This document shows, piece by piece, positions 9,353-16,984 of a stretch of 64,000 nucleotides of DNA (within the stretch, counting starts at the first letter, position 1; the number at the start of each line of letters is the position of its first letter). The stretch lies in contig JAGBEI010000031.1 in assembly GCA_017937065.1 (NCBI GenBank), positions 62,001-126,000 of the forward strand, given 5' to 3'. The notes under the pieces were generated by a model, which worked only from the letters and a program-made list of their open reading frames with translations, was not told the DNA's origin and did no database searches. The stretch is from Clostridia bacterium (lineage in GTDB: Bacteria; Bacillota; Clostridia; Oscillospirales; QAKW01). The translations under genes and the position numbers were made by a program.

Positions 9353-10207
9353 ATGAAACTGATTGAAAAACAAAACTTTGACCAAGAACGTGCACTTTAT
9401 CATCTTGAAAACACCAAAGTCAGCCGATGCACATTTGCAGGACCGGCTGACGGCGAGTCTGCACTCAAGGAATCAAGTAATATTATCATTTGCGAGTGCA
9501 GTTTTTCGCTGCGATATCCGATTTGGCATTCTAAAAATTTCACACTTCAAAATTGCCGTGTGGATGAACTTACACGCGCACCGCTGTGGTATTGTGAAAA
9601 CGGTAAAATCACAGACTGTACGATAAACGGAATTAAATGTCTGCGTGAATGCAATAATATATCATTTGAACGCGTTACCGCAAGCTCTCCGGAATTCGGC
9701 TGGAAATGTCGCAATATATCGATGACAGATTGTAATATAGATTCCGTTTATTACATGCTGGAATGTGAGGATTCAACGCTTGAAAACGTTACCCTGAACG
9801 GTAAATATTCATTTCAATATACAAAAAACCTCACAGTAGAAAACTCGGAGCTTTATACTAAGGACGCCTTTTGGCATGCAAATAACGTCACCGTTAAAAA
9901 CAGTATTGTCAGCGGAGAATATCTGGGCTGGTATTCTGACGGACTTACATTTATAAACTGCAAAATATCGGGAACTCAACCGCTCTGCTACTGTAAAAAT
10001 CTACGGCTTATAAACTGCACCATGGACGGCGCCGACCTGTCATTTGAATATTCAGACGTTACGGCAGATATAAACGGTAAAATTCTGTCGGTCAAAAATC
10101 CAAGGTCAGGCGAGATCGAGGCGGACGAGATAGGCGAAATCATTCTTGAAAATTCAGTTATGGAAAATAACTGCCGTATTAATATAAAGAATACCTCGTT
10201 AATATAA
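9353..10207 (+). CDS. DUF3737 right-handed beta-helix protein
   Basis: 284 residues starting MKLIEKQNF. ATG 9353 is chosen because GAGGTAAG lies 8 nt upstream; a TTG 45 nt earlier falls inside a terminator stem. The protein is built from short repeats of the form xNCxxxxxxxx(F/Y)xxC, with recurring Asn-Cys and Trp/Tyr turns, as in pectate-lyase-like beta-helices. This matches the DUF3737 family of unknown function. It has no signal peptide and is probably cytosolic. It sits 50 nt after the CotH-like gene and may be partly co-transcribed with it. No catalytic residues can be named. Confidence 0.8.
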   Translation: MKLIEKQNFDQERALYHLENTKVSRCTFAGPADGESALKESSNIIICECSFSLRYPIWHSKNFTLQNCRVDELTRAPLWYCENGKITDCTINGIKCLRECNNISFERVTASSPEFGWKCRNISMTDCNIDSVYYMLECEDSTLENVTLNGKYSFQYTKNLTVENSELYTKDAFWHANNVTVKNSIVSGEYLGWYSDGLTFINCKISGTQPLCYCKNLRLINCTMDGADLSFEYSDVTADINGKILSVKNPRSGEIEADEIGEIILENSVMENNCRINIKNTSLI

Positions 10208-10211
10208 CAAA

Positions 10212-10250
10212 AACGCAGATGCAGGACACAGCCTACATCTGCGTTGTTTG
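10212..10250. terminator. Bidirectional terminator
   Basis: A 10-bp perfect stem (10212-10221 with 10236-10245) carries T-rich tails on both strands. It ends the DUF3737 gene and overlaps the last codons of the 71-residue gene on the other strand. Confidence 0.8.
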
Positions 10251-10448
10251 TTTTACGATTGAGGTAAGTTTTAAGATAAACTCCTCCGGTGACGGACGCG
10301 ACGCAAAATTATCAGCAAGAAATTTCTGTACGTTAGTTTCACTGCTCTCATAGCATCTGTCAATAGCGGCAGATATCTCCTGCCTGTAACTTTCAACATC
10401 CATATTGCGCGCGGCTGCCGCACGCTTAAAAACTTCATCTATCCCCAT
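10233..10448 (-). CDS. Small Spo0A-C-terminal-like protein (71 aa)
   Basis: A 71-residue soluble, helix-rich protein preceded by GGGAG. Residues 20-65 read like the end of a Spo0A effector domain: an EISAAIDRCYES segment in place of the ERAIRHAIE recognition helix region, then SRPSPEEFILKLTSIV in place of the GKPTNSEFIAMIADKL tail. Small stand-alone proteins of this type occur in gut Clostridia. The recognition is mine from pattern and is not certain. It starts 17 nt after the DUF2812 gene stop, so the two form one operon. Function unknown; possibly a DNA-binding or titrating mini-regulator. Confidence 0.6.
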   Translation of the reverse strand: MGIDEVFKRAAAARNMDVESYRQEISAAIDRCYESSETNVQKFLADNFASRPSPEEFILKLTSIVKQTTQM

Positions 10449-10464
10449 TACGTCTCCCTTTCAT

Positions 10465-10983
10465 TCAGGATTTAACCGTGCCTTTTCGCAGACCGCGCAT
10501 ATACTGCTCCGTCCGTGCCGCACGATAAAAATTCCCGCATGCCGCGAGCAAAAATAACAGCGCGGGAATATACAAAACCGCAAGACCCGTTCTGCCCGCC
10601 AGTAAAATAAACACGGCAGTAAATGCCAGCATTATCAGCGCGTTTATCGAAATCGAGCTTTTATAACGCGCAAATGCCAAAAAAAGCTCAGCATTTGTCA
10701 AAAGCTCCGATTTTCCTTTGCTTTTCGGCTTTTTAAAAAGTGCCATATCTGATTTAGCATACACAGCTTTAAGATTTTTATCCTTTTTCTTATAATTCAG
10801 AGCCGAAAATGACTTTTTCCCCCTGCACAAAGGTACATATTCATACTGCACCTGCGTGTCTGTCTTTTCAAACTCAAATTTAAACGGCGCTGCGCGCATC
10901 AGCTCCAGTCCGTCGGAATTCATTTTTTCCAGCCAGCGCCCTTCATCAACAAAAGAAAAAAACATTCTGTGTTTTACTGTCAT
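10465..10983 (-). CDS. DUF2812-domain membrane protein
   Basis: 172 residues from ATG 10983, which has GGGAGC 8 nt upstream. An upstream in-frame extension to 11148 would run through the neighbouring terminator and is rejected. The N-terminus (HRMFFSFVDEGRWLEKM) is typical of DUF2812. Two adjacent hydrophobic segments (about residues 105-150) span the membrane, followed by a short basic tail. DUF2812 genes usually follow a PadR-type regulator; here the partner is instead the 71-residue Spo0A-C-like protein. Molecular role unknown. Confidence 0.75.
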   Translation of the reverse strand: MTVKHRMFFSFVDEGRWLEKMNSDGLELMRAAPFKFEFEKTDTQVQYEYVPLCRGKKSFSALNYKKKDKNLKAVYAKSDMALFKKPKSKGKSELLTNAELFLAFARYKSSISINALIMLAFTAVFILLAGRTGLAVLYIPALLFLLAACGNFYRAARTEQYMRGLRKGTVKS

Positions 10984-11073
10984 TGTATGCTCCCGAAAAC
11001 TATTATGGTTCAAATAGCCGCAATTATCCGATAAAAGAATACTATAACTTAGACAAAATGTCAAGAAAAGCAT

Positions 11074-11105
11074 AAAAACCGGGCAGATAAACTGCCCGGT
11101 TTTTA
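11074..11105. terminator. Terminator of sugar operon 2
   Basis: A 13-bp perfect stem (11074-11086 with 11092-11104), flanked by A- and T-runs, lies 18 bp after the end of the minus-strand operon. It also shields the DUF2812 gene. Confidence 0.88.
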
Positions 11106-11122
11106 AATCAAATTTAACAGAA

Positions 11123-11998
11123 TTACCCACCGTAAACCTGGGACACATAGTGTTTTAGGTTATCAAGACCTATCGATATTCCGTCGATGCAGTCCTCCAT
11201 ACCTTCAAACTCAATAGTGATAAAACCGTCATATCCGGCGCGCTTAAGCGCATAAAGACACTGTACTACCGGCACATCACCGTGACCGATTATCGTGCCG
11301 CGCAGAAAGTTTCCGCCGCGGGACATGAAAAAGCCGCGTCCCGGGTTTGCCTGCTGTCCGCTTTTCACAATGAAGTCCTTTGCATGGACATAAAAAGCAT
11401 ATCGCGCCGCCCGACCGACAGCCGCCGCAGGCTCGTCATCCGCACACAGAAAATTTCCGATATCAATAAGCCAGCCGAAATTATCGTGAGCAACCGTGTT
11501 AATAAGCTTTTCCACACGAATACTGTCCTGCGAAAAATATCCGTGGTTTTCGGTCATGGTACGCACTCCGACAGATTGCGCGTACTCCGTTACCCTGCGG
11601 CAGCCGTAGGCAAGCCGCTCCAGCACATTGTCGTAGCCCTCAAATTTATGAGCTGTTTTTCCGCCGGTCACGTCATGGCGCATTACGGGACAGCCCAGAA
11701 GCTTTGCAACATCCACCTGTGCGCAGACCCGTGCTATCTCCTTTTCAATATCGCCGCCGCTGCCGCTGATAAAGTCCGCCCCGACGGCATAATTTGAAAT
11801 TTCAATTCCGAAGCGCGCCGCCTCCTGAGCCAATTCCGTCGCATATTCTGAAAGCGTCTTGCCTTCAGGCGCGGAAAGCTCGACAAACTCAACAGCGTCA
11901 AAGCCCAGCTCCTTTGCCTTCTGTATGCAGGAAAATGCCGTCAGTCTGCCGTCCTTTAAATACTGAGAAAAGCTGTATGAGCTTACCGAATATTTCAC
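11123..11998 (-). CDS. Sugar phosphate isomerase/epimerase-family TIM barrel (operon 2, last gene)
   Basis: 291 residues. Putative metal ligands are Glu in MTENHGYF, Asp in WLIDIGNFL, His in YVHAKDF and Glu in ITIEFEG. The loop GRGFFMSRGGNFLRGTIIGHGDV is glycine-rich and may form a distinctive lid. The start is GTG in a GTGA overlap with the preceding dehydrogenase stop, with GAGGTG as ribosome site, so translation is coupled. It probably acts on the product or substrate of that dehydrogenase. Confidence 0.83.
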   Translation of the reverse strand: MKYSVSSYSFSQYLKDGRLTAFSCIQKAKELGFDAVEFVELSAPEGKTLSEYATELAQEAARFGIEISNYAVGADFISGSGGDIEKEIARVCAQVDVAKLLGCPVMRHDVTGGKTAHKFEGYDNVLERLAYGCRRVTEYAQSVGVRTMTENHGYFSQDSIRVEKLINTVAHDNFGWLIDIGNFLCADDEPAAAVGRAARYAFYVHAKDFIVKSGQQANPGRGFFMSRGGNFLRGTIIGHGDVPVVQCLYALKRAGYDGFITIEFEGMEDCIDGISIGLDNLKHYVSQVYGG

Positions 11999-13059
11999 AG
12001 TATCACCTCATGTCCCGTCCTTGCCGATTCATAAATAGCGTCAAGAATCTGCATAAGAATTATACCGTCCTCGGCAGGCGACTTACACTCGGTGCCGTTC
12101 ATAACACAGTCGACAAAATGATTGATTTCATTTGCAAACAGACCGTCAAAGCTGAGCGCCGTCGGAGTTTTGAGCTGTACGTCGGACATATACCCGTTAA
12201 GCTCTGTGTAGATTTCAAGCTCGGGATCCATTTTAGCGCCCGCTTTTGTACCGAACAGCTCGATTTTGCCCTCATCGCTTTTTATATTGAGCGAAAATGC
12301 CGCCTCAACCGAGATAACGGTACCGTTGTCATAGCGAATCATGGCACTTGCCAAATCCTCTACGTCAAATATGTCCTTATTACCCCTGGAAGCCGAAACA
12401 TAGCCGGGTCCCTTATCCTTTATACCGGGTCTGTTTTTCAAATAATCAAAGGTCGCGCCGTAAACCGAAACGGGCTTGGGATTGCCGCAGAGATAGCGGG
12501 TAAGGTCGATAACATGCACGCCCAAATCAATAAGCGGGCCGCCCGCCGAGCGCGATTTATCGCCGAACCAGCCGCCGGGGCAGCCGTTGCGGCGAAGATA
12601 TGTAGCCTTGCCGTAGTAAATATCACCGAAAAATCCGTTATTAATATAATCGCTGACAATTTTACAGTCATTGCCGAAACGGCGGACAAAGCCTATCATC
12701 AGCAGCTTGCCGTTTTTCTCGGCGGCTGCTTTCATCTCTCTTGCCTCAGCGGCGCTTGTTGCCATGGGCTTTTCACAGATGACGTGACAGCCCGCATTGA
12801 GTGCGGCGATTGTACAGGGTGCATGCTGACTGTTCCATGTGCACACGCTGACAGCGTCAATCTCAGGCAGCTCGCGGAGCATAACGTCCTTATCCGTATA
12901 GGTACGTGAAACACCGTATTTTTCAGCCATCATTTTCACTCTGTCGGCATCTATATCACAGAATGCATAAAGCTCTACATTCGGATTTTTAAGATAGCTG
13001 TTGATATGCTCCTTTGAAATATTGCCCGTGCCTATAACTGCAACTTTAATCTTTTCCAT
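11995..13059 (-). CDS. Gfo/Idh/MocA-family oxidoreductase (operon 2)
   Basis: 354 residues. N-terminal VAVIGTGNISKEH Rossmann motif, CEKPMA Lys motif near residue 95, and the canonical GGPLIDLGVHVIDL motif with both catalytic Asp and His. That makes it a more conventional member than the two enzymes of operon 1, which carry Asn at the Asp position. AAGGAG lies 12 nt before ATG. It is flanked by two TIM-barrel genes and 15 nt after the first. Substrate unknown. Confidence 0.86.
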   Translation of the reverse strand: MEKIKVAVIGTGNISKEHINSYLKNPNVELYAFCDIDADRVKMMAEKYGVSRTYTDKDVMLRELPEIDAVSVCTWNSQHAPCTIAALNAGCHVICEKPMATSAAEAREMKAAAEKNGKLLMIGFVRRFGNDCKIVSDYINNGFFGDIYYGKATYLRRNGCPGGWFGDKSRSAGGPLIDLGVHVIDLTRYLCGNPKPVSVYGATFDYLKNRPGIKDKGPGYVSASRGNKDIFDVEDLASAMIRYDNGTVISVEAAFSLNIKSDEGKIELFGTKAGAKMDPELEIYTELNGYMSDVQLKTPTALSFDGLFANEINHFVDCVMNGTECKSPAEDGIILMQILDAIYESARTGHEVIL

Positions 13060-13074
13060 TGTAATTATTACTCC

Positions 13075-13917
13075 TTATTTAATGAGATTTTTAAGAAAAT
13101 CAACAGCGGTGCGGATATCGTCCTCACGATTATTGCCGGCTTCGCGCTCGATTGTCAAAAAGCCGTGATAGCCGATATCGTCAAGAGCCTTGAGGTAATT
13201 TTTAAAGTCGACATTGCCCATACCCAGAGGCAGCTCCTCAAAAGAGGGACTGGAAGGCTTTTCAACATCCAAAAGTCCGTAAACCGCCTCGGGGTCACGG
13301 TAATAATTACGCCTGCCGTCCTTGGCATGAGTGTGTACTATGTAATCACGCAGATTATATACCGCCTGAACAGGGTCGTCACCCGTGACCATAACAAGAT
13401 TTGCCGGGTCAAGGTTTACCGCAACGCCCGTTGAATGCAGACTGTCAAGAAAACCCTTGAGCACTGCCGAGGTTTCGGGGCCTGTTTCAATGGCAAAATG
13501 TGCGTCTATTGAATCTGCATACTCCGCAAGCTTAAAGCAAGCCTCCTGCATAACCTTATAGCGGTCATGGTTGGGGTCATTCGGCACAACGCCGATATGG
13601 GTGGTTACAATGTTTGTCTCCAAATCCTTGGCAAGGTCAAGAATACGTTTAGACTTTTCAATAAGCTCAGCATGCATTTCCCTCTTATGAAAGCCTATAC
13701 CCAAATCTCCGCAAAGAGCGGACATAACAAGCCCCTCGCCCTTTACCATATTCAGAAAATCGCGGCGTTTCTGAGCCGACATATTTTCGGGCGCGAGCTC
13801 ACCGCGCGTAGCATATGCCTGCACGCCGCATACGCCGACCTCACGGGCTTTTTTGACTGCTTCGGGAATAGGCAGCTTAAAGCCCTCAAGCACAACACCG
13901 ATAGAAAAATCGTACAT
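13075..13917 (-). CDS. Sugar phosphate isomerase/epimerase-family TIM barrel (operon 2, first gene)
   Basis: 280 residues. Predicted metal ligands: Glu in FAIETGPET, Asp in AVNLDPANL, His in VHTHAKDG and Glu in LTIEREA. AAGGAG precedes ATG 13917. It is the promoter-proximal gene of operon 2 and divergent from an AraC regulator, mirroring operon 1. With two different barrels in a three-gene operon, one may isomerise while the other lyses or epimerises the oxidised sugar. Confidence 0.83.
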   Translation of the reverse strand: MYDFSIGVVLEGFKLPIPEAVKKAREVGVCGVQAYATRGELAPENMSAQKRRDFLNMVKGEGLVMSALCGDLGIGFHKREMHAELIEKSKRILDLAKDLETNIVTTHIGVVPNDPNHDRYKVMQEACFKLAEYADSIDAHFAIETGPETSAVLKGFLDSLHSTGVAVNLDPANLVMVTGDDPVQAVYNLRDYIVHTHAKDGRRNYYRDPEAVYGLLDVEKPSSPSFEELPLGMGNVDFKNYLKALDDIGYHGFLTIEREAGNNREDDIRTAVDFLKNLIK

Positions 13918-14055
13918 AACAAGTTCTCCTTATTATCTTATTGCTGTATATTGACAGCTGTATTGTCTTTATTATATAATTATTAAAGATAAAGTAAAGA
14001 CAGTTATTTTGCCGCAAACTGATACTATATTGCCCTAATCCTGGAGGATGGTACA

Positions 14056-14868
14056 GTGTATGCAACCTACGAAAAACACAATTATATGAATCCGGAGTTC
14101 CCAATTTTTTTTCACTTGGACAAAATAGATAAAACGCACAAGGGAATACATGTCCACTGGCACGAGCATGTAGAGCTGCTGTATATCATGAAAGGCGCTT
14201 GTACCGTGCAGGGTAACGGAATCGAAATATATGCACAGACCGGCGATATTATAATGATAACACCCAACTGTATACACGATATTTATATAGACCGCGACGT
14301 CTGCGAATACTATTGCATAACTGCGGACAAGGGCTTTTGTGACAACTTTAACGTACCCGTATGTGCCGGACAGTTTGCAATGGTTATAAAAGAAGAACAG
14401 GCAAAAAAGTGCTACGACAGTATTATTGAGATAATGAACAGCAAGCCCGGCTATTATAAGGCGGAGGCGAAAATGCTTGTTTTGCAGCTGATGATCCGCT
14501 GCTGCCGCTTGGCGGAAAGCAGAGATATCGAAAGGGAGGGCACAAAATCATACTCCAAAACAGTAGCGCACGCTGTCGATTATCTGCGAGCGCACTTCAG
14601 CGACCCTGTGACGGTAGACGAGCTGTGCTCTTATCTGGGTTTCAGCAAATTTTATCTGTGCCGTAAGTTTAAGGCAGAGACGGGAAGAACGGTTATAGAC
14701 TATCTCAATTTTCTGCGCTGTGCCAATGCACGGCGGCTGATTTCAAGCGGTCAGCACAATGTATCCGAAAGCGCTAAGCTAAGCGGCTTCAACAATATGT
14801 CATATTTCACAAAAACCTATAAAAAGCAAATGGGCAGCGCTCCGTCCGAACAGCTGCACAAAATGTAA
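14056..14868 (+). CDS. AraC-family transcriptional regulator (controls operon 2)
   Basis: 270 residues starting at GTG, 8 nt after GGAGG. The N-terminal cupin has HWHEHVELLYI and IIMITPNCIHDIY metal-like and beta motifs; the C-terminal AraC HTH pair lies around VDELCSYLGFSKFYLCRKFKAETG and SGFNNMSYFTKTYKK. It is divergent from the TIM-barrel/dehydrogenase operon across a 138-bp gap and is its likely regulator. A bidirectional terminator follows. Confidence 0.9.
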   Translation: MYATYEKHNYMNPEFPIFFHLDKIDKTHKGIHVHWHEHVELLYIMKGACTVQGNGIEIYAQTGDIIMITPNCIHDIYIDRDVCEYYCITADKGFCDNFNVPVCAGQFAMVIKEEQAKKCYDSIIEIMNSKPGYYKAEAKMLVLQLMIRCCRLAESRDIEREGTKSYSKTVAHAVDYLRAHFSDPVTVDELCSYLGFSKFYLCRKFKAETGRTVIDYLNFLRCANARRLISSGQHNVSESAKLSGFNNMSYFTKTYKKQMGSAPSEQLHKM

Positions 14869-14901
14869 AAACACGGTATTTTTATAAATACCGTGTTTTT
14901 T
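14867..14901. terminator. Bidirectional terminator (araC / small membrane protein)
   Basis: A 14-bp perfect stem (14867-14880 with 14887-14900) with flanking A- and T-runs sits between the convergent AraC gene and the 59-residue ORF. Confidence 0.88.
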
Positions 14902-14934
14902 ATTGTTTAACAATAAAGCGCATATATATGGATT

Positions 14935-15114
14935 TTAAGAGTGATATATAATATAAATAATTGTACCGAAAATAATCATATTTGCAAAAGCAATTGAAAA
15001 TATAGGTCCGGCATACGGAAAATTCCCTTTTTTTGAAATATAATTTCCCAAAAGCCCCGCAGATAAAACCATAAAGAAAAATAAAATGCATATAACAGCT
15101 ATTTGCAAAATCAT
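14935..15114 (-). CDS. Small membrane protein, 59 aa
   Basis: A short gene found by reading the minus strand. A near-perfect AAGGAGGAG ribosome site lies 8 nt before ATG 15114, and the frame is open to TAA at 14935. The product has two hydrophobic segments (about residues 2-24 and 36-57) joined by a short loop with two lysines, so it is a likely two-pass membrane protein. No family recognised. It has its own terminator, a promoter about 160 bp upstream and an unusually long leader. Confidence 0.7.
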   Translation of the reverse strand: MILQIAVICILFFFMVLSAGLLGNYISKKGNFPYAGPIFSIAFANMIIFGTIIYIIYHS

Positions 15115-15276
15115 ATATAAAACTCCTCCTTCTTTTAAATATATGCTTGTTAGCTCATATAAATATTTCTAGCTCTTACCTCCATAGGATGGGACTCAGC
15201 AGTAAGATTTATACTTGGACTTATAGAAAAACTCAATCCTATACCAGAACTTGATACACCAATATTTTACCACAAA
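15115..15276 (-). other. Long 5' leader of the 59-aa gene
   Basis: Between the predicted promoter and the ribosome site lie about 155 nt with no complete convincing ORF. Segments 15237-15243 and 15184-15190 are complementary (7 bp) and would form a stem in the transcript. One frame encodes an orphan C-terminal-looking peptide ending ESHPMEVRARNIYMS at 15150; it lacks a supported start and may be a gene remnant. I cannot assign a riboswitch class. Confidence 0.35.
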
Positions 15277-15305
15277 ATAGTATCACAAAATATAACATAA
15301 AGCAA
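15277..15305 (-). promoter_or_regulatory. Promoter for the 59-aa gene
   Basis: On the minus strand: TTGCTT (15300-15305), 17-bp spacer, TACTAT (15277-15282). Confidence 0.45.
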
Positions 15306-15340
15306 TACTTTTACATAAAATATTTCACCAAATCATATAT

Positions 15341-15383
15341 AAAAATACCCCCGTACAGTTAAAAACCGTACGGGGTATTTTTT
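15341..15383. terminator. Terminator after DUF4340 gene
   Basis: A 15-bp stem with one bulged C (15341-15356 with 15368-15383), rich in C/G at the base and followed by T-runs on the minus strand. It closes the Gld-like operon. Confidence 0.85.
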
Positions 15384-15397
15384 AAACTTAATTTGTT

Positions 15398-16984
15398 TTA
15401 CCAGTCAAGAACGATTTCCTCACCGTCATAAAGCTGCTGTGCAAACTTCAGTATCTGCTCAACCTTTGCAGTGGATACTATCAGTCTGCCCTTGCCGTTA
15501 AGCTCATAGAACGAATTAATATCGCTCTGCTTATAGTATTTCAGAACGTCCTGCGTTCCGTCGTTACAGTCTATCGTAACAGTGACAAGAAGCTCGTCTT
15601 CAGGCTGTTTATTCCCTACCTCTTTAATCTCTATGCTGAGTATATGCGCGTAAAGATTTGCAAAATTATCGTATTCGACGTACTTATTATTTATATACGC
15701 CTTCATATTGTCATCATCGGCAGTACCCGTAATATCAATTTCATAGCGTTTGCCGCCGCCGGAAATAGTAATGCTGTCAATCGTATCATATGAACGGACA
15801 TACGACATATTCTCACAATAATACGCTATATCGTGCTGAAGAATATTTATATCCTCCTCATCAACAATATATATAAAATCATGTCCGTCAGCGTACATAT
15901 AGCGGTAACCCTCATCGGACAGGTTTCCGAAATATGCGGTGTTTACCTGCTGAACATTGGTAAACGAAAAAGTATACTCAGGGTCATCCAGCCCGTACTT
16001 TGCAAGATTATTCGGGCTTATATCATCATCGTAAACAGTGCAGGAGGTAAGAGTTTTCATAAGCTCTGTTATTGATGATGATTTTTCGATAGAAAAGTTA
16101 TGCTCTATCGGCTCTACGATAAGATAAGCGCTGTCCACCGTTTCGTCGGTAATGTCCTGGAGAATGACATCGACTGTATCTCCGCCTTTCTTGGCGATAG
16201 TAAAATGATTTATATACGAAGCGTCGCTCTCCTCATCAAAATCAAACAATTTCGTATCGTAAAAATCCATTCTCGGCGACATATAATATTTTGCATTTGT
16301 ACTGTCATAAGTATATACGGTATCTCCGCCGTCAACACGCATATAATAGCCGCCGCTGGGCGCCAGAGTACCCAGCTCTATATAATGCGACGTTTCACCT
16401 TTAGTCCATGTAACCTTTGAAAGCGGCTCATCCAGACCATACTGTTCAAAAGAAGTGACGCCTTCTGCCACAACAGAGTCAGCAGAAAGTGATCCGAAAT
16501 TGGAAAGCGCGGATAAAATAGCGGCATTATTGACAGGCAGCTCCTCCTTGTCCTTGATAACATACGTCTTTTCTACTTTTTTGACAAAGGTAAAGCTATC
16601 ATTGGTATTTTGTATTTCCATCTTATCTGCGGTGCTCCCGCTGAGATCGAAAATCTCAATACCCTTATTGTCATCGCCCTCAAGCGATGGGTCTTCCTCT
16701 GTGGGAAGAACCTTTTTGAGAACAAACGCAGAGCCCACAAGCAGAACCGCTATAACGCACAGTGCAATTATAGGGCGCAGACGTTTAAATGTACTGCTTT
16801 TATTCTGCTTTTCATCTGTATGAACATTCGGGTCGCCGAGATATTTAAAATCAGGCACGGCAAGCTCTGTATTTTGGTTTTCATTAATGCTCCCGTCGGG
16901 GGCTTGAGCTGAATCCTGACTTAAGTTCTCATTATCAGACGGATCATTCTCAGGGATATTTTGTTTCAAATCCTTGTCGTCCAT
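15398..16984 (-). CDS. DUF4340-domain membrane-anchored protein
   Basis: 528 residues from ATG 16984, with AAGGAGATT at a good distance; this start overlaps the previous stop (TAATG). An acidic, Gln/Asn-rich N-terminus of about 70 residues precedes one transmembrane helix (around 74-95), then a large extracytoplasmic part with repeated beta-rich DUF4340 modules. DUF4340 genes commonly follow GldG-like genes in ABC-2 exporter clusters; it is the last gene here. Probably a periplasm-facing accessory of the exporter. Biochemical role unknown. Confidence 0.8.
   Translation of the reverse strand: MDDKDLKQNIPENDPSDNENLSQDSAQAPDGSINENQNTELAVPDFKYLGDPNVHTDEKQNKSSTFKRLRPIIALCVIAVLLVGSAFVLKKVLPTEEDPSLEGDDNKGIEIFDLSGSTADKMEIQNTNDSFTFVKKVEKTYVIKDKEELPVNNAAILSALSNFGSLSADSVVAEGVTSFEQYGLDEPLSKVTWTKGETSHYIELGTLAPSGGYYMRVDGGDTVYTYDSTNAKYYMSPRMDFYDTKLFDFDEESDASYINHFTIAKKGGDTVDVILQDITDETVDSAYLIVEPIEHNFSIEKSSSITELMKTLTSCTVYDDDISPNNLAKYGLDDPEYTFSFTNVQQVNTAYFGNLSDEGYRYMYADGHDFIYIVDEEDINILQHDIAYYCENMSYVRSYDTIDSITISGGGKRYEIDITGTADDDNMKAYINNKYVEYDNFANLYAHILSIEIKEVGNKQPEDELLVTVTIDCNDGTQDVLKYYKQSDINSFYELNGKGRLIVSTAKVEQILKFAQQLYDGEEIVLDW

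Noticed and set aside
11794-12909. 371-codon plus-strand ORF
   Set aside because: It lies antisense over the Gfo/Idh/MocA gene and a TIM-barrel gene, has no ribosome site and reads as a GC-rich-codon shadow.
14900-15091. 63-codon minus-strand ORF
   Set aside because: Another frame of the 59-residue gene; that one has an AAGGAGGAG ribosome site, this has none and contains aromatic/Cys-rich nonsense.
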